Assembly: GCA_008711295.1 (NCBI GenBank)
Contig: VUYV01000042.1
Location: 612,719 to 676,718 of the forward strand
Direction of reading: 5' to 3'
Source of the DNA: Anarhynchus alexandrinus
Taxonomy: Eukaryota > Chordata > Aves > Charadriiformes > Charadriidae
DNA: 64,000 bases
The notes under the pieces are model-generated. The model saw nothing but the letters and a program-made list of their open reading frames with translations. It did not search any database and was not told the origin of the DNA. This document shows positions 26,701 through 41,165 of the stretch, in pieces. Numbering within the stretch: position 1 is the first letter of the stretch; the number at the start of each line of letters is the position of its first letter. Both the position numbers and the translations under genes were made by a program.

Positions 26701-29700
26701 CTCCATAAGGAATGTATCTCTTCTCAAAAACAGGTCAAAGACAACACAAATTTACTGATAAAGGCCTGGACCAAATAGTTTTCTGCGTTTCAGTAAGAAT
26801 CAGCCGTGGTGAGGCTGGTGCAAGTACTGTGTATTTCCTTCTTGAACATAAAGATTAATAGAATTATTTTAAAAGGGTCTTTGATATCAGCGTGTAATAA
26901 TTCTTTGCAAAGCATGTGATGTCATATATCCATCTGAATAATTTTGGAATCTAAACAGGATTATGGCTCCATATACCTGCAATGTGCTAAATTCGTCTTC
27001 AGAAAAAAAGTGTTTTCAAAAAGGAACAGATAATTTTGTCTTTGGAATCTTAGCCTTTTCCATATATTCAAAAATTCTACATCTTATTTCTAGTGGCGTG
27101 CTGATAAGTGAACTACATGACAAAATAGATTCAGAGAGTCTCTGGTGTAGTACAGAATGCAAGTATTCTTAATTTTGATTTTACATTACTTCCAGAGACA
27201 GAAAATCTGCAGAGTAATCAACTTATATGGACAATAAGTATTTAAACAGAGAGAAAAGTAATAGCTGTTTGCCAGGCCTGCTTTGACATTCATCTTTAAA
27301 ATTAACTTAAATTCACTTTTAAGAATATAGAAGTATTTCTAGTATCTCTATTAGTTTGAAGGACCTAAAGAAGTCAAATATAAACACCTTACTTAAAAAA
27401 AAATAATCTTTATTTAAGGATTATAAAAATAGGCAAGTGACTGACATTTTCTTACGACTCTTTCTTTTATGTCACTTCCTAAAAGAAAACTGAACCTTGA
27501 CAAAAATAATAATTAAAAATACCCAGCACAACCCCTAAATAGGTTCAGATAATATATATTAGAACATCCTGAAACTATTTCAAGCATCATGTGCTTAGCG
27601 AAAATGCTGATAGGGTATTTGAAATGATTGACCTAATTAAGCACATGTTAAATGTACTCAACAAATTCTGACTAATTCAATATCCATGACTGAGCAGAGA
27701 GGAAAGTAAAGAGCTAGATGAGTAAAGCAACAGAAATGTGAATACCAATGATGCCTAAACTGGAATACACTGAAAAGTATTATCTTCCACCCCCACAAAC
27801 TTACACAAAAACCCAAAGGCAAACCAAAATGACTAGATATTATGTCTTCACATTGCAATTGTAATTCATACATACTTTCAGAAGAATTAATGAAGTCATA
27901 GAAATCCATGTTCAATGTCTGTGTAAATATAATACAATTTACTTAATTAGGGAAAACTATCATGAAGCTAGCTATGCTTCTATGCCTAGCATGTATTAAA
28001 TTTTAATCATTTTGTCTGTCCAACACTGACAGTTTCAGGCTGATACTGAGCATTGGCCTCATCTGGCTGGAGCCATATGAGTTCTGCTATCTACCTTTAG
28101 ACCTCTTTTTTCTAACTGCAACACAGCTATCCATGTTGTGCATCCTAACTTTATACCAGAGCCTTTCCAGTACTCAGTTTTCTCTTTCCTTTCACATCTG
28201 TCTCTTAATTCTGGGCAGCAGAAAGAAGCAGCGTGCTATGGTAACATCATTAGTAGATATTATAAAAATTTTCATAATATCCAACTTTTTCCCAGTAGGC
28301 ACTCATGAATAAGTTTTTACAGTGAAGAAAGAATGCATCTATATATTTCCTGTTTCAAACATTTCAGGAGTAACCTTTCATTCTTTACCTTACTGAACTC
28401 CTTTCCTTGCTTTGAGTAGCGGAAGAATTTCTCTGACATCTTTAAAGACCCCAGCAGACATGTGAAGTTGAGTAGATACTATTTTGAAAATACTTTCTGG
28501 AAAAAATATTTTTAAAAATAACATGAAAATATCTCGTAAAAACTTACACATCATTTCTCCCGCAGTGGTCCACTGTTTAGCACTGAGATTTGGATGGTCA
28601 CCTCTTGGAGGTATTTTATGTCTTCTCCTTGTATGTGTCCAACAATTAAATAAAATTTATTTTTAAAAAAATCTTAACACTTCATTATTATATTGGGAAA
28701 CAGGCCTATATCTGGGAAATATCTTAATTGTTTTTATCACACTGCATCTTCTGCACACTGCACACTGCAACTCATTTTGTTTTGCCCATGCAGACATGCA
28801 AATTAAGAAAGTATTAACTAGTAAGCTTTTTCAGCAGTTCTAAATACCACCAGAACAAAAAGGATGGAAAGATTTTTACCTCACATCTTAGGGTGAATCA
28901 GATATTATTTTACGTATTACTACACATATCTCTGTGAATACTTTTTTGGGGGGTGAAACACTTCATCAGCATTCTTCATTAGGGAAATGATAGCAGAAAA
29001 GGTCATCAAAGGTTAATACATGAATACAGAGACCTACTTTCAGACATTTATTGACATGGTCCCTTAAGGATTCCCCATGATACTACTAGTGACGGGTGAG
29101 CATGACCTAATGAATTATAGCAGTTAATATCATGCTTACATCTTGGACACACTGATCGCATTTTGAGATCAAGACCTTCATGGTTTTAAATGGTTTATCT
29201 TTTATAAATAACTATTACAGTAATTAAAGCAATAAGCATGGCCTTAAGAATATACCAACTATGGGAGATGCAGGAATGTTACTTCTTTATTTACAGGATT
29301 CACTCCAGGCCTGTTCAGGAGCTTTCTAGAATACCTGTACAGCCTATAAGCAAGTTATTGAGCAATTATTTTGCTAGTGCAGGTTCACACTTGAGGTGAT
29401 ATGAAGGTAAATTCCTCATTTTGGTCTACTTAAACAAGAGAGAACAAGCTAGTCTGAGAGAGTACTCAGCAACTGTCTTGTCTAGTTAGTTCTTCACTCT
29501 GACAAATTTTCCTGTAGGTATAAATACTTAGTGATCATCTTCAAGAAGAAGAATTTCAGAAAGCTGAGCTGATAATTTAACCAGAGGCAGATTTCAAACA
29601 GAATAACATACTGAATGGAAGAACACATAGACCAGAAAGGAAGTTTGGTCACCTTCATCACAATGGGATACTAATGCTTTAGCTAATAAAACATCAACTA

Positions 29701-32700
29701 TTTACAGGATAATCTGTTCCACAAATATTGGATCAAATATGCATAGACCTTTCTTTTACACCGATTCACACAAGCTATTAAAAAAAAAAATTATTTGCTA
29801 AATGCACTTCTGACCTCTAAAAGAAGTCTCAAAAATAGTAAACATGGTTTCATGAAATGTTGTGGTGCTTCCTGGCTATGATCCAGTCTCCTGCCAGATG
29901 AGAATGATTTCTGAGCGGAATAGAAGAAAATTATTTACCCATTTTCAACAGAACTGTGATACTACTTTTCATATAAATTTGACCCATGCTGCACCAACCG
30001 TTAGGGTTTGTGTTCACTAGTACAACTAACCAAGAAATGGCTACTTTGTCCAACAGGACAAAGCCATGATAAAATCTCTTCCTCATTACTCTGTAGAACA
30101 TTAGACTCCCTCTGCCACAGGCCTGATCACCCAGATTACTATCAGTATTACCAAAGTTCTTAAATTCAGGTTAAAGCATAGATTAGCCTCCCTAATATGA
30201 AGGTTTGGATAAAAATCCACAGGAATAGCTGTCTTTCTGACAGTGTAAATCTTCCCATATGTTGGGAAAGCATGTAATATGTCCACACATCATTGATTAA
30301 TTGACTATGAAATTTTAGATTGTGATCCGTGTTTAAAGATTGTGTTCCCACATTTCTGTCTTTTCTACTTTGCATTCAGCTAACCTTGGATTAGTCTTCT
30401 GAACTTGCTGTGCTTGAATACACTCAAGCTAGGTGAAATTCAATTACCTTATTCTGGCTTGGTAAATCACCTTGTGGTTTTGTACAAGATTGGTTATACA
30501 GTCTTGGTGCATATATATTTCAGGTACTTTATAGCATCGGTTAAAAATGTAGTGTCTGTTAAAAATTTCCGGGTATTTTTTCTTAATTCAAAAGCTGCTA
30601 ACAACCCTTTATTATTTAGTATCACAGTCAAAAGAAGAATGCTGGAGGTCCGACTATTTTCCCATTTTGCCTTTAACTTCCTTGAAACTCTTGACAACTG
30701 GAGTTTGGCTTTTAATAACAGAAAAGAAAAGAAAAAAAAAATCTCTTTGCCAGGTTTTTCTCAGTTCTGACACACATATATTATTTTCACTATCATAGTG
30801 TCATTATTTCCTAAAAAAAAAAAAAAATACAGTCCGAAGGCTTCTATTTCTATCAGCCAGAAAGTGCACTGTACTTCTAGTAAACTACATGGATAACAAT
30901 TTATGAAAAAGTTTTGTTTTGCTTCTTGTAGTCATCAGGATACAGGATGTTGACAAGAAAAATGAAACACCCTTCTGTCGTTAAAATCAGGAAGAAATAC
31001 GATGTGTCTTCTAACTTGCATTTATTTAGAACATAATAGTTTTAATGAAGGTTAAACAACACTTCAAACCCCTCACCCTCATGTTTTTCAGGGGTGGGAA
31101 ACTGGGTCTATTTAGTATTTACCCAGGTATCACACTGAGCACAACTGCATTCTTATTTAGGTCATAAAGAATTTACATTGCCTGAGGTTAATAGTACTAA
31201 TCAGTATTAGTACTAACAGGAGAAAGAAAGGAACACTTAAAGACTGATATTATATCACTATTCTATAACAGTTGTAAAGATATATGGGATATAAGACCAT
31301 TTAGTTTAGGCTGCAGTATTCCTAAATACCTTGTGTCACTTCCATTCTGAATTATTTTCCTATTATAATTAAATTTATTATGTTAAGAGGTGCACCTATG
31401 GGTGTTTGCACATTGTAACGAATATATAATTTCTAATTTTTGCATATTCTAATATTTGGTTTGCAGAAAGTATTCATTTAAAAATAAATTGATTATGCAA
31501 ATTACTATATACTGATATTCAGTAGTAATACATTATCATAGAGTATACAGAACAGTTCAATATAGGGCTTCTTTCTCAGATATGAATATGATGCTTTAAT
31601 AGTGCAGAAAAGTGTATGCATACAGAGAAAAGTTATGCATAATTGTGCAGCATTAAACTACACTTTGTTGGGATTTCTGCATTCTATATTTTTGTTAAGT
31701 TTTACAGCTATAGATCATGTTTACATGATTAAAAGCCGCTAATGGCAAAAATGTTACATGAAAGGTACTTTTCTGAACAACAGTACTGAATGAGGGCTAA
31801 AGCAAGGACTGCTGCCGAAATATCGGCTTGCAGGCAATTATTCTTCAATAAAAGCTAAAAAAAATATTTTCACTCAAATATTCAGCTGGAATCTGGTCAC
31901 AATACTTGCACAGGATATCTATGCATCATTAGAAAAGTGAATGGAGTATATTTATTGTAGAACATTTTTAGTGAGGCAGTTAATCTTCAAGAACTCGTTT
32001 CCTTTCATATTTTCAAGTTAAAAGCATGAGATAGATTGAACGTTTACTGATATCCAGGCAATCTTGGTGAGTCAAATGAGTTTGAAACCTTACATTGCTA
32101 AGAGCTTTGCAGCTGAATATACCCTATGGTTCAAATATTTTAATCAGAGTTCACTGTAGTCTGTGCTCTGAGGGATCTGGCATTGCCAGATCAGTGACTG
32201 AGACACACCAAGTTTTTAAGCTTAGGCCCAATTACCTCTCTTTTATACTGAGTTTTACTGAAGTCAATGCCAACAAGAGTAGTAGCGCAGTGAGGAAACC
32301 AGGCAAATGGATCCCATGTCAGCATTTTCTTAGAGGCAAAGATTACTTGGGAGAAGATAAATAATAATTTCAGTAATAAATAGAGTGACAAATCCCTTTA
32401 AATAATAAAAGTGACGACTACATGAATAAACTAGCCCTCATGTTGAGAAAAAAAAAATCTAAAACCTTACAAAGTACTATTTTTACAAAATACGTCTGTA
32501 TTGCCAGTAAATAGATTCATCCAACTCGATTTAATGATTACCCAACATGCTGCAATATTTTCTTGATTTTATGTATTTTTACATTGGTGCCAAATTTTTA
32601 ATGGTTTAGAAGACAGCTTAATAATGAAAGACACAAAATAATACAGGCCTATTTTTTGCTTATAGAACAGTGGTGCACACTTCATATATTATAGAAACTG

Positions 32701-35700
32701 AAAAAAACAAACCATAAAAAACAAACCATAGGAAATACAGTTTAAAAATATCAGTTCTGATTTATTCCTAAACTTCATATACTCTGGGCATGAATGTACC
32801 AGTTTATCATTTGGAAGATGCCCTTCTGGTTTATTTAACTGCAAACCAAGGGGCAAGATACATAACTGAATGGGCATTAAAATAATGCTTCTACATGATA
32901 TACAAACCTTACAGGATAAGATAGTCATTGGAATCTTAAAAGAAATAGGGGAAGGGAGAAATAATTTAGATGAGGAAATTCCTCAAACAAATTCAGCCCT
33001 TCAGTTTTGATTCCGTGCCAGTCCTGTGCGTGCTTATTTTCCAGCCAAGTTGACAGAGTCCTCACAAAAACAACCGAGAAGATTCCAGTAGTGACTAGTC
33101 TGAATACAAATTTTGGACTTGAGTCAGCACTGATCTCTCATCTAATCTCAAAGTGAATATCCTAATCTAATTTTTATGCAAGACTTACTTGTACAAGAAT
33201 ATTATGGAACACCATTTTGCCTTTGTAGTTTAAATGAAAATTTTACTTTAATTAGTGGCATTGTAGTTATGTTTCTTATTTTTTAAATTATAAAGATAAG
33301 GACAGTTAACAAATACTAAGGTCTTCTTTAAAGGAACAGAACTCAAAAAATACTTCAAATACCATTTTTAAAGGTTGTTCCAAAAACAGAAAGGAAAACT
33401 ATCTGTAGCAATAAAAAAAGAATATTGCTGCAACCCATGGCAATAAAACCCAATATACCTCATGACAAGTCCTTTTACAGAAAGATAGGAAGAAATTAAC
33501 GTGGTGTTAAATATAATTAACAATGATTTCTCTTTCTTGCTTTAGTGTTCATTGTAATTAAACTGGAATCTTTCTTTGCAGCAGTTTGTGTACTGAAACC
33601 AAGCATCCTTCTTTGTGGGATATTAATGACCGCGTAATTAACTACAATAATTTCATGTAGGCTATTAATTAGCTATGGAGTACAATACTAGTAAGCGAAC
33701 CACTGCTTTCTTCAGTAAAGAACCCCAACTGTTCAAATCTTGTAACTTCTCCCTATTTTATTTTTTTTATTTTTGCAGGAACTATCATCTAATAGTTAGT
33801 CATCAATTTCTTACTGACCTTGACGCCTCAAGTCCTTAACATACTCACTGATCACTCTTCTTTTAATAATTTTAAAATGCTGGAAAGTAATATAATTTTC
33901 TCGATTATCACTTACTACTACATATTTTTTTAAATTTCATTTACCTTCACTGGATCTCACATCTGCCTTTCGAACCCAGAACTTCTTGCACTAAATTACA
34001 ACGCTCTCACAAAATTAATTGTACCTTCCCTATCATATTATCTTCCTGCAAGGCCAGCCTCTACATTTTAGCTGCCAGTCACGCTAAAGTGAAAAATCAG
34101 ATTGTTCCACATGTAAAGAATTCCCAGTCAGAATCTATGAAGCCAGCATCTCCTCCACTGTTAAGTTTCTCCTGCTGTGATACACACTGGCAGAAAACAA
34201 GTAATAAAATGCTTAGCAACCAAGTATTTCACACTACTTGTTTGTGCTAAAACCTCTAATTATCTTTGTTATCCACTCTCCTTCCTTTCAGCTTATCTGT
34301 TATTTGTCATCTTCTAATCTTGTAAGTTATTAGCTGTTTGAGGTACCCCATTTGAATGGTGTCCTAACAAATGGAGTCTGAACTAATTGAGTTATCCATT
34401 ACCAGCCATTAATGCAATAAATACTAAATATATTATTATTACCACAACCGTGAAAAGTTATGTGCCTTCCTTTATCGCCATGCCTCTATTTTAGAACCCT
34501 CAAGCAACAATTAGGGGATATTTGAGGTAAATGAGGCACAAAATAACTACTGTGCCTTTCTGGCCTTAGCATAGAAATGTTGCAAAGCTGCTTAAAATGA
34601 GCTCCCTGAAAGAGGACAAATTCATGACAGCAATGTCATTTCCCCATCCTACCTTAGAAAATGGTCCCTCTTTGACTGTTGGTCCAAACAGCAGTGACTC
34701 ACCATTTCTAAAACTCGAGGAAGGATGCTTTCTGGAGGCAGCACAAGCAGAAAGGCAACCGCTACCTCCCTACTTAACGTAGGGAGAAAGCAGCTTAGGA
34801 GGAGGAAGCCGTTCCCTTTAAAGAGCTCCCTGCTGTGTTGACTCAGTTCTAAAAACCACAAACATGAATCAAAACATTAATATCTTGCTGAGAAATTAAG
34901 ATAATGAAGAAGGTTGGTAAACTGTTTAGCATTAAACTCAGTATTTAATAAATCCTGTATCTCATAAACATAAACACACACAATCCCTTGTCTCCTGCTG
35001 ATCTCAATGAAAATATTTCCCCTCCCAGTTTCTTGTCTTTTCATCATTAGTTTAGAAACATCTATAAGGGGTTTCTCAACTCAACACGCTAAATTATTGT
35101 TGAATTGTTGCTTTTTCATTTTGTTTTCTGTGATTAATATTGTTTCTGTTTATGGACATTAATAAAGGAAATTAGCACTTCTAAGCATAATTTCTATTGA
35201 TGAAGTTTTTCATCTTATAGATAAAGCATCACTATAAAATGAGATGTTACCAGCTATTTAAGAATTGCCATCCAAGATACGGTATAACTATGGCCAATTT
35301 AACTCAAAGCTAAATGTGTATTAACTCAGGATCGGTCCAAAGTTTAAGAAGAAAAGCTGTATATTAAGTTAACTGGAAATAGGAAGATGTTTGATGAAGA
35401 ACTTGAGAGAAACTCTATTTGGAAGCACCAAAGTGACACAGTATAAATCTCCTTTTCAGAATTAATCTAGGAGTCTTCTGGCATTTTAATTACTGAAGTC
35501 ACACAGGTCACATAGACATAACCGAGATAACTTCAAACATGGTACAACTAACACAGTCTCAGAAGCCAGACTTTAGCATAGACTGCATGGCAGTGAAGTA
35601 TTTCTCCAGGTTTTCAGACTCTGTAGTCTGTTCCACACCACAAACGGTCACAGCAGAATCAGTAATCTCTTAGCCAGGTGAGAGGTAGTTTGTACCTAGA

Positions 35701-38700
35701 TGTAACCATAGGAAAATCTGCAAGACATCACCTGTTAGGTGATTCAGTGATCTGCTTATATGTCCTACGTGACACAGTCCCTGGACAGACATTACTTGGA
35801 GCAAGGATGGAGTCTGGCTTTCACCCGCTGCTTCTCTGCCCCAAAGACTCTTCAACTGCATTTTGTACAGGGACACTGTTACCTCAGAAGAGGTGGAATA
35901 GTTCATCCCTCTTCTCTTGCACAAAGCCTGCTTTACAGGGCCACTGTTTGGAGTGGGTTTAGGTGGGCTTAAAAGCTCTCTTCAAGGCAGAGGAGGACAA
36001 TGAATGCAACTGGAAAGTATGTATTTTCACATGAAATATTTAAGAAACAAAGTATATATTATTTGGATCTAGGACAGTCATGCAAGTATACAAATTCATA
36101 TATTAATTACCAAATTTACATTTAAAGGGATTATTACCATCCAGTAGAAAAAAAAAAAGAAAAGAATACAACCGTGAGCCCCACATAGCTGAGAAGACAG
36201 GCTGCAGGCTCGCGTGAAGGCACGGCTGAAGGTTCAGAGCGGGGCACGGGAGCGCACCCTGGCACCACTGTGCCATGCTCACCCTTGCCCCAGCATTTTT
36301 CATCTCTCTGCACTGCCTGTTGGCTCTTAAAAGCCTCATTCTCACCCATTTACCAGGAGTATTTGTAGTCCTCATACCAGTAGCTGTGTGAGTATAGTTA
36401 CACCATAGGACATAAGAACCTTTCATCCTTCTTATGGAGGAACCCGATACCCAAACTGTAGCATTTCTTATCACGAGCCACTACATTTTGAAGTTTAAAG
36501 ATCTAATGAAGATTTTCTCCCAGATTACCAGTTTTGCTTCATGCCAGCTAAATTCTTTTGTTTACCTGGCTAGCCTGAGCAGCCTGCCCGCCCCGTGCCC
36601 GCTGCCCCAAGGAATCTGGCTTGTTCTGCTTTGAAGAGTTGACTGACTTTTGTGCAGAAGTGTAGCAGCAGGTTAGAAAGAGCTCTTCATGTGACTGATT
36701 TTTTACATTTCTAGGTGAGATAGTGCTATGGATTTCATGTAAAGGAAGCCGAGATGGGAATTACTGGAATAGGAAGAGAAATAAACAACTCCATTTAAAT
36801 AAACCAGTTCTTTACAATAATGGAATCAGAAGGATCCTTTTCATTTTAAATGAACATCTTAATAATTGGGAAATTTTGCTGCCAGGGCAGCGGGCAGGGA
36901 GAGCAGTTTATGTTTTTCAGACCTGTCACTAAGTTATACCCATACCCTCTTGAAGGCTGCTTTCACTCAGCCTCTAAGCAAAAATCACTGTGAACAGCAT
37001 TAGCACAGTCACTACCGTGAATTACACACTTGGAACTCCTCTGTCTTCAGGTGGCTGGGATTATTCTACAGAGACCACATTAGTGAAAGAGAAATTTTCA
37101 TGCACTCACAATTCAAGATTTTGTAGTTCAGATATCAACTGTTCAAAGCAATATTTACATGTCAAGTATTCCTGTATTTTCACCCAGTAACAACCTTTTT
37201 AATACAATATTTAATAGCTGGAGAGATTTAAGAAAAAAGTAGAAAACCAAGACCTGAGAAATTTAAAATACAGAAAAGGATGAAAAATCACATCCTAGTA
37301 AAGTCCTAATTCAACAGTTCAAACTAAAAATCTACTCCTAATTCAGTACTGCAAACATTAATTTTTTTTTTTGCAAATTGCAAGCATATAAATAAAAATC
37401 AGCTCAACACATTCATATTTTTTTCAAATTGTTTTATGCAAACACATACATCTGTGCTGTTTACCATGCTTTCACAAGCAAAACATACACAGTAGAAAGG
37501 AGGCTCAGATAGGACATCTTGCAAATATACTTCAGAAATAAACAGAACCCTGAAGGCTGAAGGTTCTCAACTGGCAGGTGGTTTAGACATTAGATTTTTA
37601 GAGGAACATGTGCTACCATTTACAAATTTGATGCTTTTCTTAGTCCACAAGTAAATATTTTATACATCATCAATTCATGCCTTATTTCCATTGTGGTTTT
37701 ATTTACTCTTTTTCTATAATCACACTAATAACATACACTCTGTGTTCCCTAGTGGGAAAAAGGTCCGTACTACACCCTCTTGGCTACAAACCCCTGTCAG
37801 GTCTTCCATCCTGCCCATAGCTCCAGCATGAAATCACGAGTTATGGACACAGGATTTATTTAGTGCATTGTTAGCATTCCCTGTCATTATATACAGCTGA
37901 ATCACTGCTATCCTGAGGCAGTGAAAAACCTCAGTCACCAACTCCTCATGCTGTTGTTGCACCATGTTCTGAAATACACAATGAACTTCTGATTTTCCTT
38001 AGCTCCAGGCTAGGCTCGTTACAAAGGTTGTTCTTTCTCTGCCCTACTTTCAGTTCATTTTATCATGCGGAGCTTAAAGCCCTTCTTCTAATTTATTTAT
38101 TGGTCTGAACACCAAAGAAGCTTTCTATTATGATCTGCAACCATAGCTGCTTTTGCAATAGATTTTAAACTTAGTATCTTGCCGAAACGAGAAGGCATAA
38201 TACTTGGGAGTGTGTGAAAAATACTGACCAAGCCAAGGAGAGATTTAAATATATATATACTCAAAGACATAAGGTAAAATTGATAGGAAAGATAGTGGCA
38301 TAATTGATTTATCTGTTGAATTCAGAATTCCATTTGCTTACTAGCAGAGCTAGTAAGTAAACTAATGCAGATGTTAATTATATATTTTCTCACACCACTG
38401 GACCTTCAAGGTAGTTGGAGATTGCAATTAGCAGACTTTCTCCCCGTAATCCTGTTTATTGTTCCTAACAAAGCTAAAAATGGAGAGAATTAAGTTGAAT
38501 GCATCACTGAACCCACACAAGAATCTGAAAATAATCATTCTCCAATAGGGACACCGACAAGTTTGGCAGTTTTGCAAGTGCCAGTAAATGCCTACAACTA
38601 CCCAAGTACAAGAAAAGGAGCCGCCTTTGCTTCTTAGGAAATAGACTCACATATATGCAGTACTAAGTGCTGTCCAATAAAATGGTTAAACAAAACAAGT

Positions 38701-40681
38701 CACTTCAGGGGAATTAAAAAGGTCCTATTTTCAACAATATTAAGAGAGCATTTGTTTGAGGATGAAATCATATTAAAACTTGCCAATTTAAAAGCACAAC
38801 CTGCAGCACTATTGTCACTGATACTGGAAACATGAAATGTGAGACTTAAAACTAGTTCCAATTTTAAATAACTAAGCAAAATCATAAGAAGTTATTAAAA
38901 AAAACCCTCATGTTTACTGTGTTAAAAGAACACATATATATGCATAAATATAAACATATAATTAAAAAGCTATAAAAGCTCAACACTAATTCCAGTTTTT
39001 GTGACAGATGTTTAAAAATGGCAAAAGGCCCCTCCAAATCTTAAGTCTCTTAATAACAATTACAGATCAAAATCAGTAGGAGTATTCTTTTAGCTAAATA
39101 CTATCTTACCCTCACTCTTAGAGGCATTACTTGATGGTCTATGTGGTTTATGAATAGTATATTCCAAACATACAGAATGTTTTGGTATCGAAAAAAACAA
39201 GTCTTCTAAGAACTATGTACTGCATTTGGCTGTTTTTCCTATTTCTTAATGACAACAAGGATACAGTAATTCTATCTTTTTTAAAGATAATCAAAGCGAA
39301 AGACTTTCAAATTCCAATCTCCTAGTTCTTGCAAAAAATGCATATTTAATTTTAAGTTATTCCAGCACCACAGCACTTTGCTAGAACATTAATGAAAAAT
39401 TGAGGTCAAATTTGCAAAACCCATTAGTGAAAACAATCCAACTGTAAAAATTTCAAAAATAAACAGTTAGCAACTTTTTCAGTTTCTAGAAGTACTATAT
39501 TAGGAAAGATATGAAAATAATAAAAGATACATTAGTCTGAATTAATTAAGTCACCATTATGAATTTCATATTCTAGTAAGACAACTTTTGCCCTCACTAA
39601 GTTATCTTAGGCAGAAAAAAGCCATCTTTTAGGTTTATGATCCCTCTGTCTGAAGTCTAACACAACTGATTTTTGATTGCTGAAAGGTTTTGATTGCACA
39701 CTGACTGAAGAATCAGATTCCGCTTTTGGTTGCAATGACACAAAAGCAGTCACGACTGTGAGTTTTTCACAGTTCTTCGTGGAATGATGCTGACAAATAC
39801 TAAGATTGCTCACAATTCATATATTAAATATAAGTTTTAGCCTGTTTTCTTCACATCCTTCCTTAAGCAATTGAAGACAGGTGCCACAAACTCAACTCTT
39901 AAAATGTTGAGGGCTATCAGAGACGGGTGCTAGAACAGTTGGAAATTCCTGGGTAGTGTTTATAGCATGACCAGGGAATAAAGATGGGACAGGTGTGATC
40001 ATGTCCACAGGTAGCACTTCCCTTTGAGAAGCAGGATCTGGGGGTGGGTGTTACAGGATAATTTTGCCTGAGATAATCTCAGAGATTATGTTTTTAGCAA
40101 AAATGTGACCAAAGTGTTTGATACTAAACCAACAAAGAGATCAACTGAGCTGTTGCCTCTCTGCTCTTCTCATCCAGGAACAGAGGTAAAATGAAGAGCA
40201 TGACCATAGTGTCTAAAGTCAGATTCCAAACCACCACCATCATTAAACCTATTTTCTATCACTTTGCAGTTTTTTACCCCTGAAAAATGGTGCTGTCCCA
40301 ATCATCACAATTAGGTAACAGTTTCTCCATTTGCATAGTACAAAGAAAGTAATGACCTAAAGTATAAAGCAAAAGAGGATCACTGCCAAGAAATAAATTA
40401 ATTATGTGGCAAGGTAGGTAGATAGATACTTCACAGTACTGCTGGATGCTGATAAGTAAAAAGAGGATTGGGTTATCCAGGCAGCAAAAAAGAACAGAAC
40501 AGAACCTGACCCCTATTACTGTTCATGAAAATTAGTGACATTTGCTTTTTCTTAATTTCGGTGTAAGTTGAACTTTAAAAGAAAGTAACTCCGTCTCTTT
40601 ACCTCACACTCAAACATGAATTCAGGTTCAAATAATTTCTCTTTGTGAGTAATAAATCATCTATACTCAGAGAAGTACACT
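23716..40681. other. AT-rich non-coding DNA, no gene found
   Basis: About 17 kb with no gene, RNA or named mobile element that I can support. An ambiguous base N is at 26,024. There is an exact 8-bp inverted repeat (GATCTGGC, 3-base loop) at 32,174-32,192. Three POU/octamer-type words cluster at 31,495-31,642. GC rises briefly near 36,170-36,310 without a recognisable gene. The open frame at 30,405-30,770 (121 codons, forward) is AT-rich, ends in a poly-Lys stretch from an A run, and is judged spurious. Confidence 0.6.
31495..31642. promoter_or_regulatory. Cluster of octamer/POU-type words (candidate only)
   Basis: A perfect octamer, ATGCAAAT, sits at 31,495-31,502 inside ATTATGCAAATTA. Two palindromic ATGCAT sites, GTATGCATAC (31,614-31,623) and TTATGCATAA (31,633-31,642), follow within 150 bp. 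This layout is typical of conserved AT-rich enhancers bound by POU and homeodomain proteins. AT-rich DNA gives such words by chance quite often, so this is a weak call. Confidence 0.2.
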
Positions 40682-41165
40682 TCATAGAATCACAGAACCA
40701 TAGAATGGTTTGGGTTGGAAGGGACCTTAAAGATCATGTAGTTCCAAACCCCCTGGCATGGGCAGGGACACCTTCCACTAGACCAGGCTGCCCAAAGCCC
40801 CATCCAGCCTGGCCTTGAACACTTCCAGGGATAGGGCATCCACAACTTCTCCGGGCAGCCTCTTCCAGTGTCTCGCCACCCTCAAAGTAAAGAATTTCTT
40901 CCTGATATCTAATCAAAATCTGCTCTCTTTCAGTTTAAAACCATTACCCTTCGTCCTATCACTACACTGCCTGATAAAGAGTTCCTCCCCAGCTCTCCTG
41001 TAGGCCCCCTTTAGGTACTGAAAGGCCGCAATAAGGTCTCCCCAGAGCCTTCTCTTCTCCAGGCTGAACAACCCCAACTCTCTCAGCCTGTCCTCATAGG
41101 AGAGGTGCTCCAACCCTTTGATTATCTTCGTGGCCCTCCTCTGGACTCGCTCCAACAGGTTCAAA
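40682..41165 (-). mobile_element. CR1 LINE, 3' fragment with end of ORF2
   Basis: The left edge shows three copies of the reverse-oriented CR1 tail unit (TCATAGAA, TCACAGAA, CCATAGAA), then the 3' untranslated stem. The reverse frame 41,164-40,913 (83 codons) is the intact C-terminal part of CR1 ORF2: it begins with [11 protein letters not shown] and contains [10 protein letters not shown], both well-known CR1 words. The copy is truncated at its 5' end near 41,165. The forward frame at 40,815-41,003 is an antisense shadow. With only the C-terminus present it encodes no enzyme. It resembles the copy at 59,999 closely enough to be the same broad subfamily. Confidence 0.96.

Noticed and set aside
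30405..30770. 121-codon forward ORF
   Set aside because: AT-driven composition, no domain, overlapped by an antisense frame of similar length; consistent with chance.
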